Assembly (NCBI RefSeq): GCF_001435095.1
Contig: NZ_AZFC01000035.1
Span: 435,006 to 499,005, forward strand
DNA from: Levilactobacillus spicheri DSM 15429
Lineage (GTDB): Bacteria > Bacillota > Bacilli > Lactobacillales > Lactobacillaceae
DNA length: 64,000 nucleotides
Reading direction: 5' to 3'
Shown: piece by piece, positions 26,213 to 35,152 of the stretch
Position numbering within the stretch: the stretch's first letter is position 1
How the letters are laid out: each line of letters starts with the position of its first letter
The notes under the pieces: generated by a model
Told to the model about the DNA's origin: nothing
The model's database searches: none
What the model saw: only the letters and a program-made list of their open reading frames with translations
Program-made: the position numbers and the translations under genes

Positions 26213-26251
26213 GAAAAAGGCATCCCTCAGCGGAATGCCTTTTTTTCGTGC
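26213..26251 (+). terminator. Terminator of the GH25 gene
   Basis: GAAAAAGGCAT and ATGCCTTTTTTTC around a short loop; strong T run. Confidence 0.88.
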
Positions 26252-26306
26252 AATCTAGGGGGACCGGACACCCATTCCGATCCTCTTTTTGTATGTTTTA
26301 AACTAT

Positions 26307-27431
26307 CTACGACAAGGCCGTCACGACTTGCAGCGTTGCCGAATAGTAGGTGTGCTTGGTGATTTTCGCCGGCAGCTGCCGGGCGGTCTTCCGGCGCAGC
26401 CCACTCATTTTCAACGTACGGGCGGCCGCGTTGATGGGGGCGTTAAAGGCCGGATTGGTGTAATTGTTCACGGCGTGGCCGCCTAACGTGTACCCGGACG
26501 TGATGCGCGCGCGGTGCTTGAAAAAGGTCAGCTGCTTGGTCAGCGCCCGTTTGGTCGTCGCATCGTGGGTCATGCGGTAGGTCTGGGCGAGGCGCCACGG
26601 GACCCGACACGCGTTATACCCCACCTGATTATCGGTGGCCGATTCAATCTCCCCGGGATGCACGTTGGTCAGCGCCAACTGGGTGCCGCTGACGCGAATG
26701 AAGTCCGGAAAAAGCCCCGTTTGATGCCGCGCGCTCAGCCGGCTGACGAGGCGCTGACTGCGTTGCGCGGCCTGGGTCCAGACGTGCTGATGGGTGAACT
26801 TGGCGAACGTCTTAAAGTACCCGGTCATCAGGTCCGACGTGCGCAGCTTGCTGCGGTCATAAGCAGTCGTCGCCCAATTACCCATGAGCGGCAGCTTGGT
26901 CGTGGGATTGAGCTCGTGGCGTGCGATTGCCGTTAGTAAACGCTGCGCCGCTTGCCGGTAATTCACCCGGCGACTGCCCCACTGCCGATCCGCTAAAATC
27001 AGCGCGTAGGCGATGTCGAGGTCGCCGTCGGTCGCACTGTTGCGCTCCGAGCCCACGCTGGTCAGCTGACCGCCGCGGCGCGTCTGGCGCCAACTCATCA
27101 GCGGATTGTCGGCCGCGATCCGGTGCGCGCGGTAGTACCGGTACAGTTGGTTAAACGTGGTCTGGCTCTTCACGCCCCGTTTGGCCGCCAAGACAGTCGC
27201 CAGCATGCCGTACCCCTGGCCTTCGGAAAGAACCTGGGTGGCCCCTTGACCGTCATTGGTCTTCACATATTTCTGGGTCTTCCCGCCCAGGTACGCCCGG
27301 CGCCACTGCTGATACCAGGTCACCGCTTGGGTCGTCTGGGCCTGCGCCGTGATGGGCCGGTCGAGCCCCCACAACAGGCCGCCGAACGTGAGCAGGCCCA
27401 CTAGGCCGACCATGATTTTTCGTCCTCGCAT
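26307..27431 (-). CDS. GH8 family glycosidase (secreted)
   Basis: 374 residues from ATG 27431; GGGAAG lies about eight bases upstream, and a GTG two codons earlier is an alternative. N-terminal hydrophobic segment (about 7-30) acts as signal peptide or anchor. LSEGQGYGML contains the general acid Glu70, and TDGDLDIAYALILA (133-146) is the GH8 Asp block. GH8 enzymes cut beta-1,4 glucans, xylans or chitosan; target unknown, possibly an exopolysaccharide. Convergent with the GH25 gene. Confidence 0.85.
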   Translation of the reverse strand: MRGRKIMVGLVGLLTFGGLLWGLDRPITAQAQTTQAVTWYQQWRRAYLGGKTQKYVKTNDGQGATQVLSEGQGYGMLATVLAAKRGVKSQTTFNQLYRYYRAHRIAADNPLMSWRQTRRGGQLTSVGSERNSATDGDLDIAYALILADRQWGSRRVNYRQAAQRLLTAIARHELNPTTKLPLMGNWATTAYDRSKLRTSDLMTGYFKTFAKFTHQHVWTQAAQRSQRLVSRLSARHQTGLFPDFIRVSGTQLALTNVHPGEIESATDNQVGYNACRVPWRLAQTYRMTHDATTKRALTKQLTFFKHRARITSGYTLGGHAVNNYTNPAFNAPINAAARTLKMSGLRRKTARQLPAKITKHTYYSATLQVVTALS

Positions 27432-27507
27432 GAGTACCACTTCCCTTTCCTTCCAGTATGCGCCCGCTGACCAGTCTCGAGGCCCGTCAACTGACGCCAC
27501 TTGTCCC

Positions 27508-28167
27508 CTAGCTCAACCAGGAGTCCAACTCGAACTTGCGCATCGTGATGCGGTGTTGCGCCAGGGTGGTCAGCCCGTGCAGTTCCGCATACCCGGGCTG
27601 CGTCGGCAACAACTGCTGGATCTGATCCGCCACGGGCGCCGGAAACAGCCATTTCAGGGCGTTGAGTTGTTCAAAGATCGTGAGAACCGCCAGACTGGTC
27701 GCCGGCAGGTCCCGGTCGGTGATCTGCTGGGTCAACCGCGTGAGGACCGCCTGCTTGGCCGCCGGCGTGGGCTCATAAATGGTGTGCGGCAACAGGTTGT
27801 TCTGAAAGATCACGGTCTCCACCTGATACCGCTGCGCCAGCTCCGGTCCCACCGTGTCGTAAATGGCGTTCGCCAGGTCCCAGCTGACCAGCAGTTTAAA
27901 CCCGGCTTCCGTGCTGTCACCGGTTTTAAGCTGGTCCTGCAACCGCGTCGCCAGCAACTGCAGCTTGGCCGGCAACGCGGCCTGTAGCCGGTCGCTGTTC
28001 GGAACCGCCAGGCGTTGCTCGGTCACCGTCAACAGATGCTGGGCCCGCAGATCCAAAAAGGTGGCCAGGACCAGGTAGGCCTGCGTGGTGAACCGGGTTC
28101 GGAGCATGGGCCGCGTCGTAATCTTTTCGGTCAGCAGTAAATAGTCCTGTGCGATTGGTAAATCCAT
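27508..28167 (-). CDS. Hypothetical protein, faint GPP34/GOLPH3 resemblance
   Basis: 219 residues, leucine-rich and predicted all-helical, no signal peptide. The opening (LPIAQDYLLL, later AQHLLTVTEQRLAV) faintly resembles GPP34-domain proteins that bind membranes, but I would not assign the family on this alone. It lies 76 bases upstream of the GH8 gene on the same strand, so co-transcription is possible. ATG 28167 is preceded by AAGGGGGAG. Confidence 0.6.
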   Translation of the reverse strand: MDLPIAQDYLLLTEKITTRPMLRTRFTTQAYLVLATFLDLRAQHLLTVTEQRLAVPNSDRLQAALPAKLQLLATRLQDQLKTGDSTEAGFKLLVSWDLANAIYDTVGPELAQRYQVETVIFQNNLLPHTIYEPTPAAKQAVLTRLTQQITDRDLPATSLAVLTIFEQLNALKWLFPAPVADQIQQLLPTQPGYAELHGLTTLAQHRITMRKFELDSWLS

Positions 28168-28300
28168 GGTAAAACTCCCCCTTACTTTAATAACCGTTCA
28201 TGCTTGATACCTTAAGCCTACCACGCGTTTTAATAAATTTGGTAATATCCGCTTACCCCCAAAATGGGGTCAAATGATGGTGATGACCCATCAATTTAGC

Positions 28301-28320
28301 ATGAGAACATGTCTCCTCAT
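28301..28320. promoter_or_regulatory. Imperfect palindrome upstream of the transporter operon
   Basis: A 20-bp sequence beginning ATGAG and ending CTCAT, centred on ACATGT, lies in the AT-rich region between the divergent gene at 28167 and the operon start at 28435. It could be an operator; no clear -35/-10 pair was identified. Confidence 0.3.
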
Positions 28321-28434
28321 AAATGTTGTTATATCAACCTTTACACGAATTGTATCAATCTGTTGCGAAATTTTTACATGCCTCCGCTATCGTAAAGGAC
28401 GTATGACAGGGCCTAAATTTTGAGGAGTGATTTG

Positions 28435-29514
28435 ATGAATTATCGTTTATTGGCTGCTGCGGCAACCACCGTTGCCTTAGCCGCAACGTTAAGCGGATGT
28501 GCTAGCAGCACCACGAGTGCCTCGTCCGACAATTGGAAGACCATCACGGAACAGGCAAAGAAGGAGGGGCAAATTGCCTCGGTCGGGATGCCCGACACCT
28601 GGGCCAACTGGATTGGCACTTGGAACGATATCAAGTCAACGTATAGCTTGAAGCACAAGGATACCGACATGCCCAGCGCCCAGGAACTCCAGAAGTTCAA
28701 GACCGTTCAGGGCAAGAACGCGCCGGATATTGGGGACGTGGGCCTGAACGTCGCGCCGACCGCCATGCAGCAAAAGCTCCTGATGAAGTACAAGACCAAG
28801 TACTGGAACGACATCCCCAGCTGGGCCAAGGACAAGGATGGGTACTACTCCGCCGGCTACCAAGGCTCCATCGTCTTCATCACCGACACCAAGAACGTCA
28901 AGGCCGCTGATGCGCCCAAGTCCTGGGCCGACCTCGCTAAGGGCCAGTACAAGGTCGCACTCGGTGACGTCTCCACGGCCGCGCAAGCCCAATACTCTGT
29001 GCTGGCCGCCGCTTACGCACACGGTGGCAACGAAGGCAACCTGAAGCCGGGGCTGGACTACTTCGCCAAGTTACAGAAGGCCAAGCGCCTCTCAACGGTC
29101 GACACCACGATTCAAAACCTCCAAAAGGGGGAACTGCAAGTCGCCGTCATGTGGGACTTTAACGCCCTAAACTACGCTCACCAGATCAATTCCAAGCGCT
29201 ACAAGATCACGGTGCCAACCGACGGCACGGTCACGAGCGGGTACGCTGAGATCATCAACAAAAAGGCCGCTCACCCGTACGCCGCCAAGCTGGCCCGCGA
29301 CTTTATCCTGTCCGATAAGGGCCAGATCAACCTGGCCAAAGGGTACGCGCGGCCCATCCGAAGCAACGTCAAGCTCCCGGCCGACGTCAAGAGCAAGCTG
29401 CTGCCCGCCAGCGCCTATGAAAAGGTCTTCCACGTCAAGGATAACGACACCTGGAACAAGGCCACGGTCAAGCTCGGCCAGGAATGGAAGGCTGACGTCT
29501 TAGGAGCTAACTAA
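28435..29514 (+). CDS. ABC transporter substrate-binding lipoprotein
   Basis: 359 residues from ATG 28435 (TGAGGAG upstream). Lipobox LSGC (Cys at about 22), then a family-1 extracellular binding fold related to iron, spermidine or phosphonate binding proteins (PDIGDVGLNVAP; SWADLAKGQYKVALGD). First gene of a six-gene operon. The linked PHP phosphatase and metallophosphoesterase suggest a phosphorylated organic ligand rather than polyamine or iron. Its TAA overlaps the next ATG by one base. Confidence 0.85.
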   Translation: MNYRLLAAAATTVALAATLSGCASSTTSASSDNWKTITEQAKKEGQIASVGMPDTWANWIGTWNDIKSTYSLKHKDTDMPSAQELQKFKTVQGKNAPDIGDVGLNVAPTAMQQKLLMKYKTKYWNDIPSWAKDKDGYYSAGYQGSIVFITDTKNVKAADAPKSWADLAKGQYKVALGDVSTAAQAQYSVLAAAYAHGGNEGNLKPGLDYFAKLQKAKRLSTVDTTIQNLQKGELQVAVMWDFNALNYAHQINSKRYKITVPTDGTVTSGYAEIINKKAAHPYAAKLARDFILSDKGQINLAKGYARPIRSNVKLPADVKSKLLPASAYEKVFHVKDNDTWNKATVKLGQEWKADVLGAN

Positions 29515-30335
29515 TGGCGAATCGTCTAAAGATCTTTCTGCCCTTCGGTATCTTGGTCGTGCTGATCCTGATTATTCCGGTGCTGGTGATGCTCATCGCT
29601 AGTTTCCAGACCCTGGATGGCGGCTTGACCCTGGATAACTACCACCAGGTCATCACGAACCGTTACTACCATCTGGCCATCCTGAACAGCCTGAAGATTT
29701 CCGGCATCACGGCGGGCGTCTCCATCGTGATCGCCATCGTGGGGGCCCACGCCCTGACCAAGCTGCAGACCAGTACCAAGCAGGCGCTCATCACCCTGTT
29801 CAACATGTCGGCGAGCTTTGCCGGCGTGCCCCTGGCCTTCTCGTTGATCATCCTGTTCGGAAACGCCGGGGTGTGGCGCGCCATCACGACGGCGCTGGGC
29901 TGGCCCAACGGCCTGAACCTGTACTCCCTGACGGGGGCCACGTTCGCCTACACCTTCTTCGAGATTCCACTGGGCATCATGTTCCTGTTTCCGGTCTTCG
30001 AAGAGCTCAATCCACAATGGCGCGAGGCCTCGGCCGTGCTCGGCGCCTCGCGGGGCTTCTTCCTGCGCCAGGTCATCTTACCGGTGATCCTGCCCAACCT
30101 GGTCGAGGTCTTCATCCTGCTCTTCGCCAACGCGATGGGCACCTACGAAACGGCCTTTGCCTTGACGGGGAACAACATCGTCACCATCCCCACCCTGATT
30201 GGCGCCCTGATCAACGGGGAGTTGACCGCCAACGTGCCCCTCGCCTGTACCTTTGCCACGATTTTTGCCGGGTTGATGACCCTCATCGTCTGGGTCGGCA
30301 ACCGCGTCACGCGTTCTAAGTGGGAGGTGGCCTAA
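29514..30335 (+). CDS. ABC transporter permease 1
   Basis: 273 residues, six membrane helices, with the EAA-type loop EASAVLGASRGFFLRQVILP that docks on the ATPase. PotB-like topology. Start ATG 29514 shares a base with the upstream stop (TAATG), implying translational coupling. Forms a heterodimer with the next gene product. Confidence 0.9.
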   Translation: MANRLKIFLPFGILVVLILIIPVLVMLIASFQTLDGGLTLDNYHQVITNRYYHLAILNSLKISGITAGVSIVIAIVGAHALTKLQTSTKQALITLFNMSASFAGVPLAFSLIILFGNAGVWRAITTALGWPNGLNLYSLTGATFAYTFFEIPLGIMFLFPVFEELNPQWREASAVLGASRGFFLRQVILPVILPNLVEVFILLFANAMGTYETAFALTGNNIVTIPTLIGALINGELTANVPLACTFATIFAGLMTLIVWVGNRVTRSKWEVA

Positions 30336-31144
30336 TGCTCTCTTCCACCGAACGATTTTACGCCCGTTTCGTGACCTTACTGATTTTTATCTACCTGGTC
30401 ATGCCGATTTTGGCCACCATCGTCTATTCGTTCGCGACCTCGTGGGTCAAGACCATCCTGCCGGAAGGCCTCACGCTGAAATGGTACCAGCAACTGGTGA
30501 CCAATCCCGACTTTAGTGCGGCCTTAGTCCGTTCACTGGGGCTCAGTCTCGGCACCACCCTCATCGCCATGGCGTGTTTCTTGCCGGTGGTCTTCTACGT
30601 CAACGTGTACGCACCCAGCCTGAAAGCCAAGCTGCACTTCATCACGATCCTGCCGTTCACGATTCCCGGCATCATCCTGGTCACCGGCCTGATTCAGGTC
30701 TACGCGAACCTGCCGATCCCGAAATCGTTGATTCTGGTCCTGGCCATCGCCCTGCTGAGTCTTCCGTTGACCTACCAGGTCCTGAACAACGCCTTCATCG
30801 CTCACGACTTTCGGGCCATGTTCGAACAGGCCCTGGTTCTGGGGGAACGCCCCATCCCGGCCTTTCTGAAGGTGATTCTCCCGAACATCAAGTCGGGTAT
30901 CTTCGTGGCCATGCTGCTGACGTTCACCAGTGCCTTCGGGGAATACGTGCTGACCAACCTGTTGCTGGGGGGCAACTTCGAGACCCTCAAGATCTACATG
31001 TACCGGTTGATGCAGAGCAACGGCCAGGCCAGCAGCGTTCTGACCACCATCTACTTTCTATTTCTCGCGTTTATTTCCCTGATTTTAATTCTCATCATGC
31101 GGCACGCCAACACGCCGTCAAAGGAGCGGTCCAAGCACTCATGA
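30335..31144 (+). CDS. ABC transporter permease 2
   Basis: 269 residues from ATG 30335; GGGAGG upstream and a TAATG overlap with permease 1. PotC-like permease with six helices and the docking loop FEQALVLGERPIPAFLKVILP. Its stop overlaps the next start (ATGA). Confidence 0.9.
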   Translation: MLSSTERFYARFVTLLIFIYLVMPILATIVYSFATSWVKTILPEGLTLKWYQQLVTNPDFSAALVRSLGLSLGTTLIAMACFLPVVFYVNVYAPSLKAKLHFITILPFTIPGIILVTGLIQVYANLPIPKSLILVLAIALLSLPLTYQVLNNAFIAHDFRAMFEQALVLGERPIPAFLKVILPNIKSGIFVAMLLTFTSAFGEYVLTNLLLGGNFETLKIYMYRLMQSNGQASSVLTTIYFLFLAFISLILILIMRHANTPSKERSKHS

Positions 31145-32184
31145 GTTCAGCCTTTTTAGCCCTTAAAGATTTAAGTATCACCCTTTCCGGGGCAACCATC
31201 ATTCAGCATATGTCGTTTAGCGTCCGGGCCAATACCCTGACCACGTTACTCGGTCCTAGTGGGAGTGGGAAGACCACCGTGCTCCGGGCCATCGCCGGGC
31301 TCAATACCCGTGTGGACGGTGAGATTCTGCTGGACGGCCAGGCGATTCAACAATTACCCGCCAATCAGCGTCAGCTGGGCATGATCTTTCAGTCCTACGC
31401 CCTCTTCCCCAACCTCTCCGTGTTCGACAACGTGGCCTACGGGTTGCGGGTCCAGCACCAGTCGGCGGAGGCCATTGAGCAAGCCGTGACCGGTATGTTA
31501 GCCACGGTCAACCTAAGTGACAAACGCGACGCCTATCCGCACAACCTCTCCGGGGGACAACAACAGCGGGTCGCCATTGCCCGCTCCCTGGTGCTCAAGC
31601 CCAAGTTGCTTTTGTTAGATGAACCCCTGAGCGCCTTAGACGCCCAAACCCGGGTCGACTTGCGCGATCAGATTCGCGACTATCAGCAGAAGCTGGGGAT
31701 CACCATGCTGTTCGTGACCCATGACCAGGCCGAAGCCATGGCCATCTCCGACGACATCATCGTCATGAACGCCGGCCACGTCCAACAGCAAGGCGCCCCC
31801 ATGGCCATTTACACCCAGCCCGCCAACGTCTTCATGGCTCAGTTCATCGGGCACCACAATCTCTTGACCGGCGACCAACTGCTGGCGCTGGGCTGTCACC
31901 ACACCCGCACCCAGGCCGTCCGGGCGGCGCACCACTACATTGTGCGGCCGGAGCTGTTCTTCCGCGAAGAACCCCAGAATGCCGGGCCGGTCGTGGCCAT
32001 TGCGGGGCACCTGATCAGCGCCACCATGCTGGGTGACCGCATTCGCTACCGGTTTGCGACGGCCGTGGATCAGCTGACGTTGACCGTTGAACGGTTGAAT
32101 CACACCACGCCCCTCGCGCTCAACCAGCCCCTGACCCTGTACCTGCGGGAACACGACGTTCAGGAGGTGGGCCCCCATGCTTAG
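31141..32184 (+). CDS. ABC transporter ATP-binding protein
   Basis: 347 residues from ATG 31141, overlapping permease 2 by four bases. Walker A GPSGSGKTT, Q-loop FQSYALFPNL, signature LSGGQQQRV, Walker B LLLDEPLSALD, H-loop THDQAEAM; C-terminal TOBE-like domain (about 255-345), as in PotA/FbpC/PhnT ATPases. Powers import through the two permeases. Confidence 0.93.
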   Translation: MSSAFLALKDLSITLSGATIIQHMSFSVRANTLTTLLGPSGSGKTTVLRAIAGLNTRVDGEILLDGQAIQQLPANQRQLGMIFQSYALFPNLSVFDNVAYGLRVQHQSAEAIEQAVTGMLATVNLSDKRDAYPHNLSGGQQQRVAIARSLVLKPKLLLLDEPLSALDAQTRVDLRDQIRDYQQKLGITMLFVTHDQAEAMAISDDIIVMNAGHVQQQGAPMAIYTQPANVFMAQFIGHHNLLTGDQLLALGCHHTRTQAVRAAHHYIVRPELFFREEPQNAGPVVAIAGHLISATMLGDRIRYRFATAVDQLTLTVERLNHTTPLALNQPLTLYLREHDVQEVGPHA

Positions 32185-33049
32185 TCTAACGGCTCTCCAT
32201 CACCTGGACCGGCGCACCTGGAGCGGTCACAACCACACCGAATTTTGTCCGCACGGCTCCGGCGAAGACGTGGAAGCCTACCTGGAACGCGCCATCGCGG
32301 CGGGTTTCAAGACCTATTCCATCACCGAGCACTTCCCCCTGCCGCCCGCCTTTTACCGACCCACGCAAGGGTCCCGGCACGCCATTGCGACCGCGGCAAT
32401 GGCCTACGACGAGCTGCCACAATACTTCGCCAAGATGAACTACCTCAAGGCCAAGTACCGCGACCGGCTCCAAATTTTGGTCGGATTTGAGGTCGACTAC
32501 CTGCCAGAGTTCCGCGATTGGACCGCCGAACAGCTGCATCAATACCACTCACAGATTGACGACGCCATCCTGTCGGTGCACTTTTTGCCAACCGCAACGG
32601 GGCTGCGGGCCCTCGACGACACGGCGGCCGACTTTCGTCAGGGCGTCCTGCAGGAATATGGGTCACCCGTTGCCGTCGCCCACGCCTACCTGCGCACCAT
32701 GCAGCAGGCCGTCGACTGGGACGTGGCGGACAAGCCCCACCGGTACGGGCACCTGATGCTCTACCGAAAGTGGCGCAACACCTTCCCCAGCCAGACGCTC
32801 TGGCAGGACGCCCAGACCAACCGCCAGCTGGGAGACCTCCTGACCACGGTGCAACAACACGAGGAGTTCCTCGACTGCAACATGGCCGGGCTATTTCGCC
32901 CCACCGAAACGGAGTCGTCCCCGTCGGCCAACTGGTTACGCGCCGCCCAGGAACGGCAGATCCCGTTGGTTTTTGGCGCCGACGCCCACCGCGTGAGCGC
33001 CGTGGACGAAGGCTACAACACGTATCTGGAAGATCAGGACTACCACTAG
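32177..33049 (+). CDS. PHP-domain phosphatase (HisJ/histidinol-phosphatase-like)
   Basis: 290 residues from ATG 32177, preceded by CAGGAGG and overlapping the ATPase gene by eight bases. Metal ligands of the PHP fold are visible: GHNHTEFCPHG (His18, His20), ITEHFPLP, and FGADAHR near the C-terminus. Annotation as histidinol-phosphatase would be the default, but no histidine genes are present; as part of a transporter operon it more likely hydrolyses the imported phosphoester or its product. Confidence 0.85.
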   Translation: MLSLTALHHLDRRTWSGHNHTEFCPHGSGEDVEAYLERAIAAGFKTYSITEHFPLPPAFYRPTQGSRHAIATAAMAYDELPQYFAKMNYLKAKYRDRLQILVGFEVDYLPEFRDWTAEQLHQYHSQIDDAILSVHFLPTATGLRALDDTAADFRQGVLQEYGSPVAVAHAYLRTMQQAVDWDVADKPHRYGHLMLYRKWRNTFPSQTLWQDAQTNRQLGDLLTTVQQHEEFLDCNMAGLFRPTETESSPSANWLRAAQERQIPLVFGADAHRVSAVDEGYNTYLEDQDYH

Positions 33050-33059
33050 GAGGTCACCC

Positions 33060-33911
33060 ATGCAATTAACGATTGCCACCGATCAGCCCTTCCGCATTTG
33101 TCAATTGACCGACCTGCATTTAGGGGACTTCCCCCTCAACGAGGCCAGTCAAAAAACGTTGGCCGCCATCGACCGCCTGTTAACTGAAAACACCTTTGAT
33201 CTCATCATGGTGACCGGCGACCTCATCTGGGGCAAACTGGTCAGTCACCCCGACCAGGTCCTCGGCGCCCTGTACGACGTCTTCAACCGCCACACCGTGC
33301 CGGTCGCCATCACCTACGGCAACCACGACACGGAAGGGACCTTTACCCGTAACGACCTGCGCACCCTGGAACGGCGGTTGACCCACCCCGCCGACAAACA
33401 CTTTTCCCTGATTGTCGCCGACCGGGAAAGCTACACCCTAGAGGTCTACCGCGACCAGCGCCTGGCCCACGTCCTCTACGTTTGGGACAGCGGCGCCTAC
33501 GGTCACTGGCCCGATGACGACCAATACGCCGCCGTTGAACCCGAACAAATCGCCTGGTTCTGCTTATTACCGTACGCTCGGAACCACGAGCACCACGACC
33601 TGGGGTTCCTGCACATTCCGCTCCCGGAATATCACGCGGCGTCCCACCACCTGTTGTCCGGCAGTAAGAACGAGCCCATCTGCTCGCCCGTGACCAATTC
33701 GGGTCTGTTTTACACCCTGCTCCGCAGCCAAAACGTTCAAGGCCTCTTTGCCGGTCACGACCACGACAATAATTTCGTGGCGCGCTACCGCGGCCTGATC
33801 CTGGGTTACGGCAACGTCAGCGGCTACAACACTTACGGCGACTTGCCCCGCGGAGCGCGCGTCATCGAACTCGACGGCGACCAGCTGACCACGTCCATCT
33901 TGCTGTATTAA
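33060..33911 (+). CDS. Metallophosphoesterase
   Basis: 283 residues, TAGGAGG before the ATG, 10 bases after the PHP gene. Full calcineurin-like motif series: QLTDLHLGD, TGDLIWG, TYGNHDTEG, and AGHDHDNNF near the C-terminus. No signal peptide, so it acts in the cytosol. Typical targets are phosphodiesters or phosphomonoesters; with the PHP enzyme it could act in sequence on an imported diester. Confidence 0.88.
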   Translation: MQLTIATDQPFRICQLTDLHLGDFPLNEASQKTLAAIDRLLTENTFDLIMVTGDLIWGKLVSHPDQVLGALYDVFNRHTVPVAITYGNHDTEGTFTRNDLRTLERRLTHPADKHFSLIVADRESYTLEVYRDQRLAHVLYVWDSGAYGHWPDDDQYAAVEPEQIAWFCLLPYARNHEHHDLGFLHIPLPEYHAASHHLLSGSKNEPICSPVTNSGLFYTLLRSQNVQGLFAGHDHDNNFVARYRGLILGYGNVSGYNTYGDLPRGARVIELDGDQLTTSILLY

Positions 33912-33916
33912 CCAAC

Positions 33917-33957
33917 GTAAAAATCCCCGGTTCGCCATCGCGAGCCGGGGATTTTTG
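33917..33957 (+). terminator. Terminator of the six-gene transporter operon
   Basis: AAAATCCCCGG and CCGGGGATTTTT enclose a 14-base loop right after the metallophosphoesterase stop; it may also serve the convergent deaminase gene. Confidence 0.9.
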
Positions 33958-33968
33958 AATGCTATCAG

Positions 33969-34985
33969 TTAGTGAGCTGCCACGTAAGCGTCGAGTTCAG
34001 CCAGGTATAAGCGTTTCTGGTCCTCACTGATCCAGGACGTTTCGAACGAGTTCCGGGCTAGTTGCACGACCTGCGCCTTGGTCAACGCAAATTGGTCCGC
34101 CAACGCGTAGTAGTTGTCGCCAATGTAACCGCCGAAGTAGGCCGGGTCGTCCGAATTAATGGAGACCTTTACGCCCTTCTCCAGGAGCGCCAACACCTCT
34201 TGGCCCTTCATTTCCGGTGACACGAAGCTGTTGGACAGCGGGCAGGACGTCAGCCCAATCTGATGCCGAACCGCAAAATCGACCAGGTCCGGGTCCTCCA
34301 CGATGTTGGTCCCGTGGTCCAAGCGTTCCACGTCCATCATTTCCAGCGCTTGGCGAATGTGCTCGATGGAATCCTTCTGGTCAATGTCACAGTGAGCCGT
34401 CAGGTGCAACCCCGCGGCAGCGGCATCCTCGTACTGCCGGGCGAACTTCAACGGCGGATTGTTGTGCTCATCCGAGTCCAGGCCGATGCCGATGAATTTC
34501 TCCTTGTACGGCAGCGCCTCCGCCAACGTCTGCCGGGCCGACTCCTTGGAGAAGTCCCGCAGGAAACACATGATCAAGCGTGCGTCGATGTTCAACGCCC
34601 GGGCGTCCACCGTGGCGCGATACAACCCGTTGATGACGGTCGCAAAGGCGATGCCCCGGCTGGTGTGCGCCTGCGGGTCAAAGAAGATCTCCACGTGGCG
34701 CACGTGGTTGGCCGCCGCCCGTTGGAGGTAGGCGAAAGCCAAGTCATAGAAGTCTTGTTCGGTCTGCAGCACGTTCATCGCCGGGTAGTAGACCGCGAGG
34801 AAGGAGGCCAAGTCATCGTACTGGTAAGTCTTTTGGACATCTTCGATCGTGGTCTGGCCAATATCGACGTGGTTGCGCTGCGCGAGCTTCAGCTTCAGGT
34901 CCGGTTCCAGCGTCCCTTCGATGTGCACGTGTAATTCTGCCTTGGGGAGCCCTTGCGTAAATGTCGAAGTTACTTCTGTACTCAT
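33969..34985 (-). CDS. add: Adenosine/adenine deaminase (motifs favour adenine deaminase type)
   Basis: 338 residues of the A_deaminase family. Metal ligands in ELHVHIEGTL, catalytic Glu and His in the middle, and SINSDDPAYFGGY near the C-terminus. In true adenosine deaminases the first motif is usually HLDG, the Asp contacting ribose; HIEG with DPAYFGGY is typical of the Aah1-like adenine deaminase subfamily. The neighbouring adenine permease and second adenine deaminase support this. GGAGGA precedes the ATG; a TATAAT -10 with TTTAGA 17 bases upstream lies in the divergent intergenic region. Confidence 0.88.
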   Translation of the reverse strand: MSTEVTSTFTQGLPKAELHVHIEGTLEPDLKLKLAQRNHVDIGQTTIEDVQKTYQYDDLASFLAVYYPAMNVLQTEQDFYDLAFAYLQRAAANHVRHVEIFFDPQAHTSRGIAFATVINGLYRATVDARALNIDARLIMCFLRDFSKESARQTLAEALPYKEKFIGIGLDSDEHNNPPLKFARQYEDAAAAGLHLTAHCDIDQKDSIEHIRQALEMMDVERLDHGTNIVEDPDLVDFAVRHQIGLTSCPLSNSFVSPEMKGQEVLALLEKGVKVSINSDDPAYFGGYIGDNYYALADQFALTKAQVVQLARNSFETSWISEDQKRLYLAELDAYVAAH

Positions 34986-35152
34986 ATGTTTAGTCCTCCA
35001 ATAAATATAATTATACGGGTTTGCTGACGTTTTCTAAACTATACCAGATATTTTCGATTCGTCAATCGGTAAATCACGAATAAAGGTATTGATTAAAATC
35101 CAAACATATGGCACAATGTGAACTACATTGAGAAAGAGAAAGGAGTTTCACC

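Noticed and set aside
32177-33049. Histidine biosynthesis role for the PHP phosphatase
   Set aside because: No other his genes nearby and the gene overlaps an ABC ATPase gene; transporter-linked hydrolysis is more likely.
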